NCBI RefSeq assembly: GCF_009604455.1 | Contig: NZ_WEGL01000009.1 | Span: 451,086 to 515,085 of the forward strand | Length of the DNA: 64,000 nt | Source of the DNA: Streptomyces sp. RB17 | Lineage (GTDB): Bacteria > Actinomycetota > Actinomycetes > Streptomycetales > Streptomycetaceae | Direction: 5' to 3' | Shown: piece by piece, positions 35,070-44,286 of the stretch | Layout: the number at the start of each line of letters is the position of its first letter | Numbering within the stretch: position 1 is the stretch's first letter | Made by a program: the position numbers and the translations under genes | The notes under the pieces: generated by a model | Databases searched by the model: none | What the model saw: the letters and a program-made list of their open reading frames with translations, nothing else | What the model was told of the DNA's origin: nothing

Positions 35070-38000
35070 ATGTACGAGCTGTCCCGGGTCCGCCTCTACT
35101 CCATCGGTCCCGCCGGTGCGCGCTACGCCGACACCGTGCTTGACCTGCGGGGTGTCGGCGAGCCCGTGCCCGACCCGGCGCCCACGCAGGCGGAGTTCTT
35201 CGAGGAGGAGCCGTCCGGCCCGCCGCGCCGGCCCGCGCCCGCCGGCGTGCTCTTCCTGGAGAACGGCGGCGGCAAGTCCGTCCTGCTCAAGCTGATCTTC
35301 TCGGTGATGCTGCCGGGCCACCGCAACACCCTCGGCGGCGCCAGCTCCGGCGTGCTGCGCAAGTTCCTGCTCGCCGACGACTGCGGGCACGTGGCGCTGG
35401 AGTGGCAGCATGTGCAGACCGGCGAGTGCGTCGTCGTCGGCAAGGTGAGCGAGTGGCGTGGACGGCAGGTGTCCAACGACCCGCGCAAGTTCGCCGAGGC
35501 CTGGTATTCATTCCGGCCCGGCCCCGGGCTCAGCCTGGACAACCTGCCCGTCGCCGAGTCCACCGCCGTACGGCCACCCGTCGAGGGCACCTCGGGCGCC
35601 CAGGGCCGGCGCCGCACCATGAAGGGCTTCCGTGACGCCCTCACGGAGGCCGGCAAGGCCTACCCGCACCTGGAGGTGCACTGGGAGGAGATCCACGACC
35701 GCTGGATCGAGCACCTCGGCGACCTCGGTCTCGACCCCGAACTCTTCCGCTACCAGCGGGAGATGAACGCCGACGAGGGCGAGGCGGCCGGTCTCTTCGC
35801 GGTCAAGAAGGACTCCGACTTCACCGACCTGCTGCTGCGCGCCGTCACCGACACCCGCGACACCGACGGCCTCGCCGACCTCGTCAGCGGCTTCGGCAAC
35901 AAGCTGGGCCGGCGCGCCGAACTGATCGCCGAACGGGACTTCACCGCCGGCTCCGTCGACCTGCTCGGGCGGATCGTCGAGGCCGCCGAGGCCCGCTCAC
36001 GCGCGCGTGACGTCCATACCGGTGCCGAGCGCCGTACCCGCACCCTCGCCCGGCGGCTGTCCGCGCGGGCCGTGCAGGAGCGGGTACGGGCCGCCGACCT
36101 CGCCCAGCGGGTCACGGCCGCCGCCTACGCCGTCACGCACTCCGAGGGCGCCCGTGAGCGCAGCGCCCTGATCGCCGCCGAACTCGCCTACCGGCACGCC
36201 TCCCTGGCGCTCGCCGCCGCTGAGAAGTCCGCCGCCGCGCAGAAGCGCGAACTGGCCGACGCCCGCACCCTGCACTCCGCCTGGCAGGCCGCGGAGGCCG
36301 TGCTGCGCCACCGTGCCGCCGCCGACCGCGTCGCGCGCGTGTCCGCCGCCATCCAGGAGGCCGAGCGGGACGCCGCGCCCGCGCTCGCCGCGCGCGCCAA
36401 AGCCGCCGTCGACCTCGTACGGGCCCTGCACGCGGCCGCCGAGAGCGCCGAGGCCCTCGCCAACGAGGAGGAGGAGCGCTCCGCCGCCATCCAGGAAGTG
36501 GGTGATTCCGCCTACCGCGACTCCACCACCGCCGCGACCGAGGCCCAGCGCGCCCGCAGCGAGGCCGGGCACCTGCGCCAGCGCCTCGCCGAGGTCGAGC
36601 AGGAGACCGCCGAGGCCGTCCGCGCCGGCTGGCTCGACGACAGCGCCCCGGACGCCGACCCGGCCCGCGCCGCGCTCGCGGCCAGCGACGCCGAGAAGAC
36701 CGCCGTCGCCGCCTGGGACACGGCCCGCGAGGCCGCCCGCAAGGTCACCGAGCACGCGCGCGAGGCGGCCTCCGCCGAGTCCCGCGCCGAACTGACCGCC
36801 GCCCGCGCGGCGGACGCCGCGACGGCGGCCGAGCGGTCCTACGAGGCCGAGCGGCGCCTCACCGAGTCCCTGGCCGCCGAGGAGCGGCTCGCGGAGCTGC
36901 TGAGCCTGCCGGGCGCGGCCGCGGCCGGACAGCCCGGAGTGCCCGGGCCCCGGTCCGGCGCCGACGACGCGATGGGCACCCGGGGCGGCACGCGCGTCGG
37001 CGCGACGGACGGGGCCGAGGGCTCCGCGGGCGGGGGCCACGGCGCCGCGGATCCCATGGGGCCGGGCACGAGCAGCACCTCTCGCCCGGGCGCCGACGGC
37101 CCCCTCACCCCCGAGGAACTCGACCGCTTCGCCGATGAATTGCGTGACCTCCTCGACGATGCCGTCTCGACCGCCGAACGGCACCTCTTCGAGCTGCGCA
37201 CCGCCGCCGCCGACGACTCCCGGATCCTCGGCGCGCTCGGTGACGGTGGACTGCTGCCGCCGGGCCCGGACGTCCTGGCCACCGTGGAGTTCCTCGGCGA
37301 GCACGGCATCCCGGCACTGCCCGGATGGCGCTATCTCGCCCAGGCCGTCGACCCCGCCGACCACGCGCGCGTGCTCGCCGCCCGCCCGGAACTGGTCGAC
37401 GGCGTGGTCATCACCGACCCGGACACGCACGCGCGTGCCCGCGAGGCGCTCGGCGACGCCGCCCTGCTGCCCCGCTCCGCCGTCGCCGTCGGTACGGCCG
37501 CCGCCCTGCTCGCCCCGCCGCCCGCCGACAGCGCCGCCGCCACGGACGTCTTCCTCGTGCCACCGAACCCGGCGATGCACGACGAGCACGCCGCCGACGA
37601 GGAACGGCAGGCACTGCGCGCCCGGGCCACCGAGCGCGACGAGGAGATCCGCACCCTCGCCGCCCGGCTCGGCAAGGACCGTGAACTGGCCGCCCGGCTC
37701 GCCTCCTGGCGCACCGGCTGCCCCGCCGGCCGCCTCACCGAGCTGGCCCGGACCGCCGAAGAGACCCGGGCGTTCGCCGAGGAGGCCGAGGCCGAGCTGG
37801 CCGAGGCCCGCACGGTGCGCGCGGAGGCCGACGAGGCCGCCGCCGAGGCAGTACACGTCCGCGACGAGCGGCAGGAGGCCGCGCAGAAGGCCCGCCGTGC
37901 GGCCGACGCCCTCGCCGGCCTCGCCTACCGGCTCCGCGAGCGCGCCGGCTGGCAGGTCAAACTGCGCGAACTCGCCGACGAGGCCACCGAGTCCGAGGCC

Positions 38001-39815
38001 CGCGCCCAGGTCTGCCTGGAGCGCGCCCGCGCCGCCGACGAGGACCGCCGCGCCGCCCAGCGCGCCGCCGACGACGCCCGCCGCACCGCACGTGCCCTGC
38101 GCGCCGAGCGTGCCGAGATCGCCGGCGCCCCCGACGACGTACCGGTCGAGGACGCGAACGCCCCCCAGGCGTCCCTGCCCGCACTCCGCGAGGCCTACCG
38201 GGCCGCCTCCCAGGTGTACGAGAAGGTCGGCGTCGGCGCCGACCTGCGCGCCGAACAGGCCCGCGCGGAGAGCGACGAGAGCGCCGCCCGCGCCGAGCTC
38301 GACCGGCTCAGCAACAAGGTCCGCACCCGTGCCGAGCAGTTGCTTCAGTCGCCCGACGGCTCCGACGGACCGTCCCGGCAGGCCGCCGCCGCCCGCGCGG
38401 AGGAGCTGGTGCAGCTCCTGGAGACCCGCATGTCCAGCGCGAGCGAGCACCTCGGCCGGCTGCGCGGCGAGGCCGAACGGCACGCCCCCGAGGACGGCGC
38501 GGCACACACCGAGCTTGCCGAGGAACTCGAACCCCGCGACGCCGAGCACGCCCAGGCGCTGCTGCGCACCGCGACCGGCGAGCTCGCCGCCCGTACCGAG
38601 GCGCTGGCCGAGGCCCGTGAGGCCCACGCGGAGCTGCTGGAGGCCCACCGGGCCGCCGAGGACGCGGCCGGCGGCTTCGACGAGATCGCCGCGATGCTCC
38701 GCGACCTGCTGCGCGAGCACGCCCCCGAGGAGGAACAGGAGGAGCCGGAGCCGTACCCGGGCAGTCTGGAAGAGGCCCGGCACTCCGCGGCAGAGGCCCG
38801 CCGCTCGCTGCGCGGCTGCGCCGCCGACCTGTCCGCCGCCGAGGCGGCCGTGCGCGAGGCGAGCGACGTCCTCGTCCGGCATGCCAACTCCACGCGCTTC
38901 GAGCAGGTCCGCACCCCCGCCCGGCAGCAGATCCGCGAACTGCCCGCCTCCGCGCTGCCCGAGCACGCGCAGAAGTGGGCGGCCGCGTTCGCACCCCGAC
39001 TGCGCGTCCTGACCGACGAGCTGGCCCAGCTCGAGCGAAACCGCGACTCGATCGTGGACCGCCTCAGGGGCCTGGTGGAGTCGGCTCTCACCACCCTGCG
39101 GTCCGCCCAGCGGCTGTCCCGGCTGCCCGAGGGACTCGGCGAGTGGTCCGGCCAGGAGTTCCTGCGCATCCGCTTCGAGGAGCCCGACCAGGCCACGCTC
39201 ACCGAACGCCTCGGCGAGGTCATCGACGACGCCACGCGCGCGGCCGTGAAGAAGAACTCCGACCTGCGCCGGGACGGCATGTCGCTGCTGCTGCGCGGCG
39301 TCGCGGCCGCGCTGCAGCCGAAGGGCGTGGCCGTCGAGATCCTCAAGCCCGACGCCGTACTGCGCGCCGAACGCGTCCCCGTGGGGCAGATGGGCGACGT
39401 CTTCTCCGGCGGCCAGCTGCTCACCGCGGCGATCGCCTTGTACTGCACGATGGCCGCGCTGCGCAGCAACGACCGGGGCCGGGACAAGCACCGGCACGCC
39501 GGCACGCTGTTCCTGGACAACCCGATCGGCCGCGCCAACGCCACCTACCTGCTGGAGCTGCAGCGGGCCGTGTCGGACGCCCTCGGTGTACAGCTGCTCT
39601 ACACCACCGGTCTGTTCGACACGACCGCCCTGGCCGAGTTCCCGCTGGTCATCCGCCTGCGCAACGACGCCGACCTCAGGGCGGGCCTGAAGTACATCAG
39701 CGTGGAGGAACACCTCCGGCCCGGGCTGCCCCAGCAGCCCCAGGCCGGAGAGTCTGTGCACAGCGAGATCACGGCCACGCGCATGTTCAGGAAGCCGGTA
39801 CCGAACACGCCGTAG
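35070..39815 (+). CDS. giant SMC/MukB-like ATPase, MksB/JetC-like
   Basis: A 1581-residue protein. The N-terminal head has Walker A LENGGGKS at residues 63-70. About 290-610 and 800-1400 are Ala/Glu/Arg-rich coiled coil. Residues 613-682 are a Gly/Ser/Pro-rich linker, followed by a compact hinge-like region (FLGEHGIPALPGWRYLAQAV, then ARPELVDGVVITDP). The C-terminal head has the ABC signature SGGQ at 1446-1449 and Walker B TLFLDNPIGRAN, Asp1483 followed by Asn1484 where MukB and Rad50 have Glu. It would form DNA-embracing dimers with the two upstream proteins. The size is like MukB and larger than most MksB/JetC. No JetD/MksG nuclease gene follows. ATG has ACGAGAG upstream. Confidence 0.75.
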   Translation: MYELSRVRLYSIGPAGARYADTVLDLRGVGEPVPDPAPTQAEFFEEEPSGPPRRPAPAGVLFLENGGGKSVLLKLIFSVMLPGHRNTLGGASSGVLRKFLLADDCGHVALEWQHVQTGECVVVGKVSEWRGRQVSNDPRKFAEAWYSFRPGPGLSLDNLPVAESTAVRPPVEGTSGAQGRRRTMKGFRDALTEAGKAYPHLEVHWEEIHDRWIEHLGDLGLDPELFRYQREMNADEGEAAGLFAVKKDSDFTDLLLRAVTDTRDTDGLADLVSGFGNKLGRRAELIAERDFTAGSVDLLGRIVEAAEARSRARDVHTGAERRTRTLARRLSARAVQERVRAADLAQRVTAAAYAVTHSEGARERSALIAAELAYRHASLALAAAEKSAAAQKRELADARTLHSAWQAAEAVLRHRAAADRVARVSAAIQEAERDAAPALAARAKAAVDLVRALHAAAESAEALANEEEERSAAIQEVGDSAYRDSTTAATEAQRARSEAGHLRQRLAEVEQETAEAVRAGWLDDSAPDADPARAALAASDAEKTAVAAWDTAREAARKVTEHAREAASAESRAELTAARAADAATAAERSYEAERRLTESLAAEERLAELLSLPGAAAAGQPGVPGPRSGADDAMGTRGGTRVGATDGAEGSAGGGHGAADPMGPGTSSTSRPGADGPLTPEELDRFADELRDLLDDAVSTAERHLFELRTAAADDSRILGALGDGGLLPPGPDVLATVEFLGEHGIPALPGWRYLAQAVDPADHARVLAARPELVDGVVITDPDTHARAREALGDAALLPRSAVAVGTAAALLAPPPADSAAATDVFLVPPNPAMHDEHAADEERQALRARATERDEEIRTLAARLGKDRELAARLASWRTGCPAGRLTELARTAEETRAFAEEAEAELAEARTVRAEADEAAAEAVHVRDERQEAAQKARRAADALAGLAYRLRERAGWQVKLRELADEATESEARAQVCLERARAADEDRRAAQRAADDARRTARALRAERAEIAGAPDDVPVEDANAPQASLPALREAYRAASQVYEKVGVGADLRAEQARAESDESAARAELDRLSNKVRTRAEQLLQSPDGSDGPSRQAAAARAEELVQLLETRMSSASEHLGRLRGEAERHAPEDGAAHTELAEELEPRDAEHAQALLRTATGELAARTEALAEAREAHAELLEAHRAAEDAAGGFDEIAAMLRDLLREHAPEEEQEEPEPYPGSLEEARHSAAEARRSLRGCAADLSAAEAAVREASDVLVRHANSTRFEQVRTPARQQIRELPASALPEHAQKWAAAFAPRLRVLTDELAQLERNRDSIVDRLRGLVESALTTLRSAQRLSRLPEGLGEWSGQEFLRIRFEEPDQATLTERLGEVIDDATRAAVKKNSDLRRDGMSLLLRGVAAALQPKGVAVEILKPDAVLRAERVPVGQMGDVFSGGQLLTAAIALYCTMAALRSNDRGRDKHRHAGTLFLDNPIGRANATYLLELQRAVSDALGVQLLYTTGLFDTTALAEFPLVIRLRNDADLRAGLKYISVEEHLRPGLPQQPQAGESVHSEITATRMFRKPVPNTP

Positions 39816-39832
39816 CGGCGCGTCCTGGGAAC

Positions 39833-40366
39833 TCAGGGGTGGGACAGCTGCCCGGTGCCGCCCCGACGGCGTATACGGTCCTGCTCGCGCAGGGCCGCGC
39901 GCTCCGCACGCCGGCGGGCGCGCCGCTCGCGGCGCAGTGCCCGGGCCGTGCTGCTCGGCTCGGAGAGCACGCCGTACCGCTGGTTCCACACCTGGCGGGT
40001 CACCCAGACGTCGACCACGGCCCAGGTGGCCACCACCGTGCTCACCACGCTGCTGATCACCATGGGGAAGGCCAGCCAGGACTCGGCCAGCGTGCACAGG
40101 AACGCCACCATGGCCTGGATGAGCGTCACCGCGATGATCAGGAGGGCCCGCACCGCCGCCGTACGCACCGGATCCGGCATCGGGTGCCGTCGGGCGGGCT
40201 CCTCGATCCACAACGGCCGGTAGTACGGCCGCTGTTCGCCTGCGGGCTCCCCGGCGCGCCCACGCGCCCGAATGTCGCGATCCGGTGCCTCCGGGCTCCG
40301 CCGCGCCGCCGAGCGCCCTGCCGCGCTCTCCTCGGGCGCCTCGCGCCACTCCACCGTCCCCATCAC
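39833..40366 (-). CDS. small two-helix membrane protein
   Basis: A 177-residue protein convergent with the SMC-like gene, stops 18 bases apart. A polar Arg-rich N terminus (to about residue 60) precedes two hydrophobic helices (VRALLIIAVTLIQAMVAFLC, and FPMVISSVVSTVVATWAVVD) and a very basic cytoplasmic tail (RRERRARRRAERAALREQD). GTG at 40366 is favoured by GGGGAG seven bases upstream; ATG at 40363 is also possible. Function unknown. The basic tail could touch nucleic acid or lipid, but that is speculation. Confidence 0.7.
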   Translation of the reverse strand: MMGTVEWREAPEESAAGRSAARRSPEAPDRDIRARGRAGEPAGEQRPYYRPLWIEEPARRHPMPDPVRTAAVRALLIIAVTLIQAMVAFLCTLAESWLAFPMVISSVVSTVVATWAVVDVWVTRQVWNQRYGVLSEPSSTARALRRERRARRRAERAALREQDRIRRRGGTGQLSHP

Positions 40367-40691
40367 CGCGTCACTCCCCACCGCCAGCAGACCGCTCGCC
40401 CCGGTGTCACAAGACCCCGACCCCCCAGTGGCTGCCCGGCTTGCGCTGTTTTACGCCGCCGGGGTGCGGGATGCGGCACCTGTGGCCCATTCCGCCCCCA
40501 TTTCCCATAGAGAAGGACGAACGACCGCGCCCGATGATTCCCGGCCGGAGAAAAATTCCAGCCAACCGCCCGGTCACGGCGCCGCCTTCCGGCCCGGCGC
40601 GGCTGCCGGATCGCGGTGGCAATCTCCCGCAATGCCCGGACAACTCGGCATCTCTCGCAGCGGGAGCGGAAGTTCTCCCTCCGGACATGTC

Positions 40692-40721
40692 TTCGAGTTA
40701 ACTGTGAGGCGGTAGTAGGCT
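40692..40721 (+). promoter_or_regulatory. candidate promoter of the conservon operon
   Basis: TTCGAG (40692-40697) and TAGGCT (40716-40721) are 18 bases apart, an imperfect vegetative-type pair 60 bases before cvnA. The 417-base region 40367-40783 holds no convincing gene. Confidence 0.4.
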
Positions 40722-40747
40722 CGCGCCGTTTGATGACGGACATGTGC

Positions 40748-40767
40748 ACCCCCGGCCGGCCGGGGGT
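40748..40767. promoter_or_regulatory. 20-bp GC palindrome in the cvnA leader
   Basis: ACCCCCGGCCGGCCGGGGGT is a perfect palindrome ending nine bases before the GGGGGAGG ribosome binding site of cvnA. In RNA it can fold beside the start and reduce initiation; in DNA it could be a protein site. Confidence 0.6.
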
Positions 40768-40783
40768 CGAGCTGGGGGAGGCC

Positions 40784-43700
40784 ATGCGCTTTCGCGGGAA
40801 GTCGATCCGCCGGAAGATCGTGGCGCTGCTTCTCGTGCCGCTGGTGTCCCTGACCGCCATCTGGGGCTTCGCAACGGTACTCACCGGGCGTGAGGTCGCC
40901 CGGCTGTTCCAGGTGACGGACGTCAAGCAGGACATCGGCTATCCCGCCGAGGACACCGTCCGCGAACTGCAGCAGGAGCGTCGCCAGACCCTCGTCTACC
41001 TCGCCGACCCGAGAGCCGCCGACGCCCTCTCCGCGCTGCAGCGCACCCGCGCCGCCACCGACCGGGCGATCGCCAGGATCCGCAAGAACGCCGGCGACCA
41101 CGACGTCGTCGACGGCATGGACGCGGACGACAGCGAACGTCTCACCGCCGTCCTGGACGCCTTCGACGGCCTCGGAGACCTGCGCCACGGCGTGGAGCAG
41201 GGCACGGTCACCCGCGCCCAGGCCTACGGCCTCTACAACCGCCTGGTCGACCCCTGTTTCACCCTGTTCGCCGCCCTCGAAGGCATCGACGACGTCGACC
41301 TGGACGCGCAGGAACGCGCGCTGGTCAACGTCAGCCGCGCCCGTGAGCTGCTCTCCCGCGAGGACGCCCTGCTCGGCTCCTCCCTCGTCGTGGGTCGGCT
41401 CACCCGCGAAGAGACCCGTGACATCTCCGACCTCGCCGCCCAGCGCACCGTCCTGTACGACGTCAGCCTGCCGCTGCTGCCGGCCGCCGAGCGCGAACGC
41501 TACGAGCGCTTCTGGAAGAACGCCACCACGGCCCCGCTGCGCACGGCCGAACAGACTGTCATCGACACGGACTCCGGCACGCCACGCGGAGTCACCGCAC
41601 AGGGCTGGGACTCCGCGGCCGCGAACGTCCTGACCGAACTCGGCACCCTCGACGACCAGGTCGGCGACCGCCTCCAGGGCCGTACCCACCCGGTGGCCAT
41701 GGGCGTCATCCTGCAGGCGGCCGTCGCGGGCCTCCTCGGTCTGGTCGCGCTCGTGCTCTCCGTCGTCCTGTCGGTCCGGATCGGCCGCGGCCTCATCCGC
41801 GACCTGCGCCAGCTGCGGCTGGAGGCGCACGAGGCCTCCGGCGTCCGGCTGCCCAGCGTGATGCGCCGGCTGTCCGCGGGCGAGCAGGTCGACGTCGAGA
41901 CCGAGGTGCCGCGCCTCGAGTACGACAAGAACGAGATGGGCGAGGTCGGCCAGGCCCTCAACACCCTCCAGCGGGCCGCCGTCGAGGCCGCCGTCAAACA
42001 GGCCGAACTGCGCTCCGGAGTCTCCGAGGTCTTCGTCAACCTCGCCCGCCGCAGCCAGGTGCTGCTGCACAAGCAGCTCACGCTCCTCGACACCATGGAA
42101 CGCCGGACCGAGGACACCGACGAACTCGCCGACCTCTTCCGCCTGGACCACCTCACCACCCGGATGCGCCGGCACGCCGAGGGCCTGGTGATCCTCTCCG
42201 GCGCCGCGCCCTCCCGGCAGTGGCGCCGCCCGGTGCAGCTGATGGACGTCGTACGCGCCGCCGTCGCCGAGGTCGAGGACTACGAACGCATCGAGGTACG
42301 GCGGCTGCCCCGCGTCGCCGTCACCGGCCCGGCCGTCGCCGATCTCACCCACCTCGCGGCCGAACTGCTGGAGAACGCCACGGTGTTCTCGCCCCCGCAC
42401 ACCGCCGTCCAGGTCGTCGGCGAACGGGTGGCCAACGGCTTCACGCTGGAGATCCACGACCGGGGTCTCGGTATGACGGCCGAGGCGCTGCTGGACGCCA
42501 ACCTGCGCCTCGCCGAGACCCCCGAGTTCGAACTGTCCGACACCGACCGGCTCGGCCTGTTCGTGGTCAGCCGCCTCGCCCAGCGCCAGAACGTCCGGGT
42601 CTCCCTCCAGCCGTCGCCCTACGGCGGCACCACCGCGGTCGTCTTCATCCCCGACGCGCTGCTGAGCGACGAGGTACCCGACACCAACGGCCTCGGTTTC
42701 CGCCTCGACCGGGACCGCCCCGTGAGGGGGATCGGGCCGGCGGGCCGTGGCGCCGGACGGTCCGCGGCGCCGGCGCAGCTGCCCGGTGTGCCGACCTCAC
42801 TGCTGGACGGCCCGGTCGAACTGGAGGCGCCGGTGGATCTCGACGCCATCGACGCCTTCCCCGGCGTCCTGGACGAGGACAGCGAGCGCGGCGGACTGTT
42901 CCGGCCCCGCCGCTCCCGCACCCGCGCCGACGAGCAGGCACCGTCGCCGTCCGCCGACCGTGCGTCACACGAAGAGGCCGACGACCGCGGACCCGTACCG
43001 CTGCCGCGCAGGCAGACCCCCAAACTGGTCAGCTCGCACGGCAGGCCCGTCCCCGACCAGCGCCCCCACCGCGACGAACCGGACCAGCAGCCCGCCGCCG
43101 CCCCCGGCCGCCCCGGACCGGCCGGACCGGCCCCGCTTCCCTCCCGCCGCCGCCCCACCACGTCCCACCGCCCCGCGGTACCCACCGACCGGGTCAAGGA
43201 ACGGGATGCGGCTTCCGCCGAGCTCTCCGACCGGGTCGAGGGGCGGGATGCGGCTTCTGCCGAACTCGCCGATCGGGTCCGGGAACGGGACGCGGCTCCC
43301 GCCGAACTCACCGACCGGGTCCAGGAACACGAGGCAGCCGCCGCCGAAGTCGCCGGCGCGGGGCCCGACGTCCCTGCGCTGCCCCGGCGTACCCCACCAG
43401 CCGATCCCGCCGCGGAGGTCACCGGCACCGGGCCCGACGTCCCCGCCCTGCCCCGGCGCCCCCGGCCGGCCGAGCCCGCCGGCGGCCCGGGTGCCACGGG
43501 CCGGTCCGGCGCCGGACCGGTCGAAGACGCCGACGCGGAGCCCCGTCCCGGCGACATCCCCGGTCACCCGGCCACACAGCCGGCCGTCGGCGCGTCGGGC
43601 GACGAGCCGGTCACCGGGCCCCTGCCCCGGCGCGTCCGTCAGGCCAGCCTCGCCCCCCAGCTCAAGCAGGACACCGCGCAGCGCGCCGACCGCGCGGCGC

Positions 43701-43846
43701 AGCCCGCCGACCGCGACGCCGAGGAGGTCCGCAGCCGGATGGCCTCGCTGCAGCGCGGCTGGCAACGCGGCCGGGAGGAGAACGCCGGGGGCGACGGAGA
43801 CCACAACGGCACAGCACGAGGAACGACTAAGGGGGACGGTCGATGA
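40784..43846 (+). CDS. cvnA: CvnA conservon sensor histidine kinase
   Basis: A 1020-residue membrane protein, first gene of a conservon, whose CvnB-D partners form a GTPase-linked signalling complex controlling development or metabolism. TM1 is near residues 10-33 (IVALLLVPLVSLTAIWGFAT), then a nitrate/nitrite-type sensory region, TM2 near 305-328, a HAMP-like linker, and an HATPase domain with N-box ELLENATVFSPPH (about 527) and DRGLGM. The phosphoacceptor His box is degenerate, as in other CvnA. The long Pro/Arg tail (from about 650) holds four 14-residue repeats at 43187-43354. GGGGGAGGCC precedes ATG. Confidence 0.92.
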   Translation: MRFRGKSIRRKIVALLLVPLVSLTAIWGFATVLTGREVARLFQVTDVKQDIGYPAEDTVRELQQERRQTLVYLADPRAADALSALQRTRAATDRAIARIRKNAGDHDVVDGMDADDSERLTAVLDAFDGLGDLRHGVEQGTVTRAQAYGLYNRLVDPCFTLFAALEGIDDVDLDAQERALVNVSRARELLSREDALLGSSLVVGRLTREETRDISDLAAQRTVLYDVSLPLLPAAERERYERFWKNATTAPLRTAEQTVIDTDSGTPRGVTAQGWDSAAANVLTELGTLDDQVGDRLQGRTHPVAMGVILQAAVAGLLGLVALVLSVVLSVRIGRGLIRDLRQLRLEAHEASGVRLPSVMRRLSAGEQVDVETEVPRLEYDKNEMGEVGQALNTLQRAAVEAAVKQAELRSGVSEVFVNLARRSQVLLHKQLTLLDTMERRTEDTDELADLFRLDHLTTRMRRHAEGLVILSGAAPSRQWRRPVQLMDVVRAAVAEVEDYERIEVRRLPRVAVTGPAVADLTHLAAELLENATVFSPPHTAVQVVGERVANGFTLEIHDRGLGMTAEALLDANLRLAETPEFELSDTDRLGLFVVSRLAQRQNVRVSLQPSPYGGTTAVVFIPDALLSDEVPDTNGLGFRLDRDRPVRGIGPAGRGAGRSAAPAQLPGVPTSLLDGPVELEAPVDLDAIDAFPGVLDEDSERGGLFRPRRSRTRADEQAPSPSADRASHEEADDRGPVPLPRRQTPKLVSSHGRPVPDQRPHRDEPDQQPAAAPGRPGPAGPAPLPSRRRPTTSHRPAVPTDRVKERDAASAELSDRVEGRDAASAELADRVRERDAAPAELTDRVQEHEAAAAEVAGAGPDVPALPRRTPPADPAAEVTGTGPDVPALPRRPRPAEPAGGPGATGRSGAGPVEDADAEPRPGDIPGHPATQPAVGASGDEPVTGPLPRRVRQASLAPQLKQDTAQRADRAAQPADRDAEEVRSRMASLQRGWQRGREENAGGDGDHNGTARGTTKGDGR
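43187..43354 (+). repeat. 42-bp tandem repeat, four units, in the cvnA tail
   Basis: Four consecutive 42-base units encode DRV-x-ERDAASAEL-x-type 14-residue repeats (starts 43187, 43229, 43271, 43313). The first three are most alike and the fourth is degenerate. A GPDVPALPRR pair follows. They lie in the disordered C-terminal tail of CvnA. Confidence 0.9.
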
Positions 43847-44277
43847 CCGCACCGAAGGCGACCGGCCACACGGCGACCGACAAGGGACAGCTGAACTGGC
43901 TCCTGGACGACCTGGTCGACCGGGTCGCCAGTATCCGCAAGGCCGTCGTCCTGTCCGGCGACGGGCTCCCGACGGGGGTGTCCAAGGACCTGACCCGCGA
44001 GGACGGCGAGCATCTGGCCGCCGTCGCATCCGGCTTCCACAGCCTCGCCAAGGGCGTGGGACGGCACTTCGACGCCGGCGGTGTCCGGCAGACGGTGGTC
44101 GAGCTGGACGACGCCTTCCTCTTCGTCACCGCCGCCGGGGACGGCAGCTGCCTCGCCGTCCTCTCCGACGCCGACTCCGATGTCGGACAGGTCGCCTACG
44201 AGATGACGCTCCTGGTCAAGCGGGTCGGCACGCATCTGGGCACCGCTCCGCGCACCGATCTGCCCGCAGGCGGGTAG
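43843..44277 (+). CDS. cvnB: CvnB roadblock/LC7 protein
   Basis: A 144-residue roadblock/LC7-domain protein (the MglB type) that acts with the CvnD GTPase. LNWLLDDLVDRVASIRKAVV and LSGDGLPTG, then DDAFLFVTAAGDGSCLAVLS give the helix-strand fold, with no catalytic residues. ATG overlaps the cvnA TGA (ATGA at 43843-43846), so the two are translationally coupled. It sits at the membrane through CvnA. Family and order are unmistakable. Confidence 0.95.
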   Translation: MTAPKATGHTATDKGQLNWLLDDLVDRVASIRKAVVLSGDGLPTGVSKDLTREDGEHLAAVASGFHSLAKGVGRHFDAGGVRQTVVELDDAFLFVTAAGDGSCLAVLSDADSDVGQVAYEMTLLVKRVGTHLGTAPRTDLPAGG

Positions 44278-44286
44278 TGGGATGAC

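Noticed and set aside
32565..39815. Complete Wadjet (JetABCD) defence system
   Set aside because: No JetD/Toprim nuclease gene lies downstream or upstream within the window, and the SMC Walker B is unusual, so only a JetABC-like or MksBEF-like complex can be claimed.
35997..40349. Reverse frame of 1450 residues antisense to the SMC-like gene
   Set aside because: A long open shadow frame expected in very high GC DNA. Its Gly/Val-rich composition, absence of a domain and the coherent SMC motifs on the plus strand show it is not a gene.
43187..43354. CRISPR array
   Set aside because: The repeats are contiguous, in frame and coding, with no unique spacers. No array was seen elsewhere.
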